Translations under genes and position numbers: made by a program
Assembly: GCA_903911165.1 (NCBI GenBank)
Contig: CAIWCQ010000412.1
Span: 1-7,504, forward strand
Direction of reading: 5' to 3'
Length of the DNA stretch: 7,504 bases
DNA from: an uncultured Actinomycetes bacterium
GTDB lineage: Bacteria > Actinomycetota > Actinomycetes > Mycobacteriales > Mycobacteriaceae
Part shown: positions 6,276 through 7,504 of the stretch, in pieces
How the letters are laid out: the number at the start of each line of letters is the position of its first letter
Numbering within the stretch: the first letter of the stretch is position 1
Notes under the pieces: generated by a model
What the model was told of the DNA's origin: nothing
The model's input: only the letters and a program-made list of their open reading frames with translations
Databases searched by the model: none

Positions 6276-7504
6276 TCAGCCGCGAAGGCGCGCTCCCAGG
6301 TAGCCCACCACCGCATCCAGGCCCACCCGCTCCTGCGTCATCGCATCGCGATCACGCACGGTGACCGCCTGGTCTTCGAGGGTGTCGAAATCCACTGTCA
6401 CGCAGAACGGCGTTCCGATCTCGTCCTGGCGCCGGTAGCGGCGGCCGATCGCGCCGGCATCGTCAAACTCCACGTTCCAGTTCTTGCGCAACTCAGTAGC
6501 CAGATCGCGTGCCTTGGGGCTGAGGTCGGCATGCCTAGACAGCGGCAGCACCGCGGCCTTGACCGGTGCCAGCCGCGGATCCAGTCGCAGCACGGTGCGC
6601 TTGTCCACCCCGCCCTTGGCGTTGGGCGCCTCGTCTTCGGCGTAGGCGTCGATGAGGAATGCCATGAACGAACGGGTAAGTCCCGCAGCGGGTTCGATGA
6701 CATAGGGGACGTAGCGAGTGTCGGTCGCCTGGTCGAAGAACGACAGGTCGGTTCCGGAATGCTCCGAGTGGGTCTTGAGATCGAAGTCGGTCCGGTTGGC
6801 CACCCCTTCTAGTTCACCCCACGGGTTGCCGCTGAAGCCGAACAGGTACTCGATGTCGGTGGTGCCTGCTGAGTAGTGCGACAACTTCTCCTTGGGATGT
6901 TCGAAGAGCCGCAGGTTTTCACGCTTGATGCCCAGGTCGACGTACCACTGCAGCCGGGTGTCGATCCAGTACTGATGCCACTGCGCGGCGGTGTCGGGCT
7001 CGACGAAGAACTCCATCTCCATCTGTTCGAACTCGCGGGTGCGGAAGATGAAGTTGCCGGGGGTGATCTCGTTGCGGAAGCTCTTGCCGATCTGGCCGAT
7101 CCCGAACGGCGGCTTCTTACGTGAACTCGTAACCACGTTGGCGAAATTGACGAAGATACCCTGGGCGGTCTCCGGGCGCAGGTAGTGCATGCCCTCTTCG
7201 CTCTCGATCGGGCCGAGGTAGGTCTTGAGCATCATGTTGAACTCACGCGGTTCGGTCCACCGACCCTTTGTGCCGCAGTCGGCGCAGACGATGTCGGTCA
7301 TCGGCACCGATTCGGGGTCCGGGACGCCCTCCTTCGCGCCCTTCTTCTCGAAGTGCGCCTCCTGCATATGGTCCTGCCGGTGACGCTTGTGGCACTGCAG
7401 GCACTCCACCAGCGGATCGTTGAACACCTCGACGTGACCGGAGGCCACCCAGACTTCGCGCGGCAGGATGATCGAGCTGTCGAGGCCGACGACGTCGTCT
7501 CGGG
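6276..7504 (-). CDS. glyS: Glycyl-tRNA synthetase (5' end outside the window)
   Basis: This is a class IIa GlyRS of the single-chain (dimeric, archaeal/eukaryal-like) type, which charges tRNA-Gly with glycine in the cytoplasm. The 408 visible C-terminal residues run to the stop at 6276; the frame is open to the window edge, where [18 protein letters not shown] precedes VASGHVEVF, so the N-terminus is missing. The GTG at 7448 is internal, not the start. Class II motif 2 is [21 protein letters not shown]; motif 3 is in [32 protein letters not shown] is a further family signature. The C-terminal anticodon-binding domain has [31 protein letters not shown] and RDAMTQERV. An insertion after [12 protein letters not shown] has two CxxC pairs (CLQC at 7403-7392, CADC at 7286-7275), a likely zinc ribbon. 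The gene converges on the TPM gene with a 3-bp gap. Confidence 0.98.
   Translation of the reverse strand, partial: RDDVVGLDSSIILPREVWVASGHVEVFNDPLVECLQCHKRHRQDHMQEAHFEKKGAKEGVPDPESVPMTDIVCADCGTKGRWTEPREFNMMLKTYLGPIESEEGMHYLRPETAQGIFVNFANVVTSSRKKPPFGIGQIGKSFRNEITPGNFIFRTREFEQMEMEFFVEPDTAAQWHQYWIDTRLQWYVDLGIKRENLRLFEHPKEKLSHYSAGTTDIEYLFGFSGNPWGELEGVANRTDFDLKTHSEHSGTDLSFFDQATDTRYVPYVIEPAAGLTRSFMAFLIDAYAEDEAPNAKGGVDKRTVLRLDPRLAPVKAAVLPLSRHADLSPKARDLATELRKNWNVEFDDAGAIGRRYRRQDEIGTPFCVTVDFDTLEDQAVTVRDRDAMTQERVGLDAVVGYLGARLRG

Overview
This window reads as a housekeeping stretch of a high-GC actinobacterial chromosome, almost certainly a non-tuberculous Mycobacterium/Mycolicibacterium. The DnaG, Dgt and GlyRS translations look very close to the M. 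tuberculosis proteins as I remember them, and the order tRNA-Asn / YtxH-like small gene / dnaG / dgt / TPM-domain gene matches the M. tuberculosis asnT-Rv2342-Rv2343c-Rv2344c-Rv2345 neighbourhood. That comparison is from memory, with no alignment run. I found no mobile element, CRISPR array, phage gene or obvious defence system.

Layout. Bases 1-37 show no recognisable feature. A complete tRNA-Asn(GTT) with an encoded CCA lies on the minus strand at 38-113. An upstream stretch without genes (114-309) holds its likely promoter and a 19-bp tandem repeat. A 77-residue membrane-associated YtxH-like protein (310-543, plus) converges on a small predicted secreted two-cysteine protein (540-848, minus); both stop codons share one CTAG. 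Next come DNA primase dnaG (905-2821, minus) and the HD-family dNTP triphosphohydrolase dgt (2850-4142, minus), with dgt upstream. A 111-bp divergent spacer (4143-4253) carries three copies of an 8-mer and separates dgt from a 672-residue signal-peptide/TPM-domain/coiled-coil protein (4254-6272, plus). That gene converges, with a 3-bp gap, on glycyl-tRNA synthetase glyS (6276 to the window end, minus, 5' end missing).

How the genes relate. dgt and dnaG form a tight pair linking dNTP-pool control to replication priming. tRNA-Asn and glyS are translation genes. The YtxH-like, two-cysteine and TPM proteins are envelope-associated proteins of unknown role. Several starts look leaderless, with a TANNNT -10 motif 6-7 bases before the start codon (dnaG, TPM gene), a frequent mode in mycobacteria.

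The most notable points are: the small secreted gene wedged between the YtxH-like gene and dnaG; the repeated 8-mer in the divergent promoter region; a tandem repeat that duplicates a -10-like hexamer; a zinc-ribbon cysteine set in GlyRS that M. tuberculosis seems to have lost; and direct TPM-glyS adjacency where M. tuberculosis carries the RD5 (esxO/esxP, plc, PPE) block.
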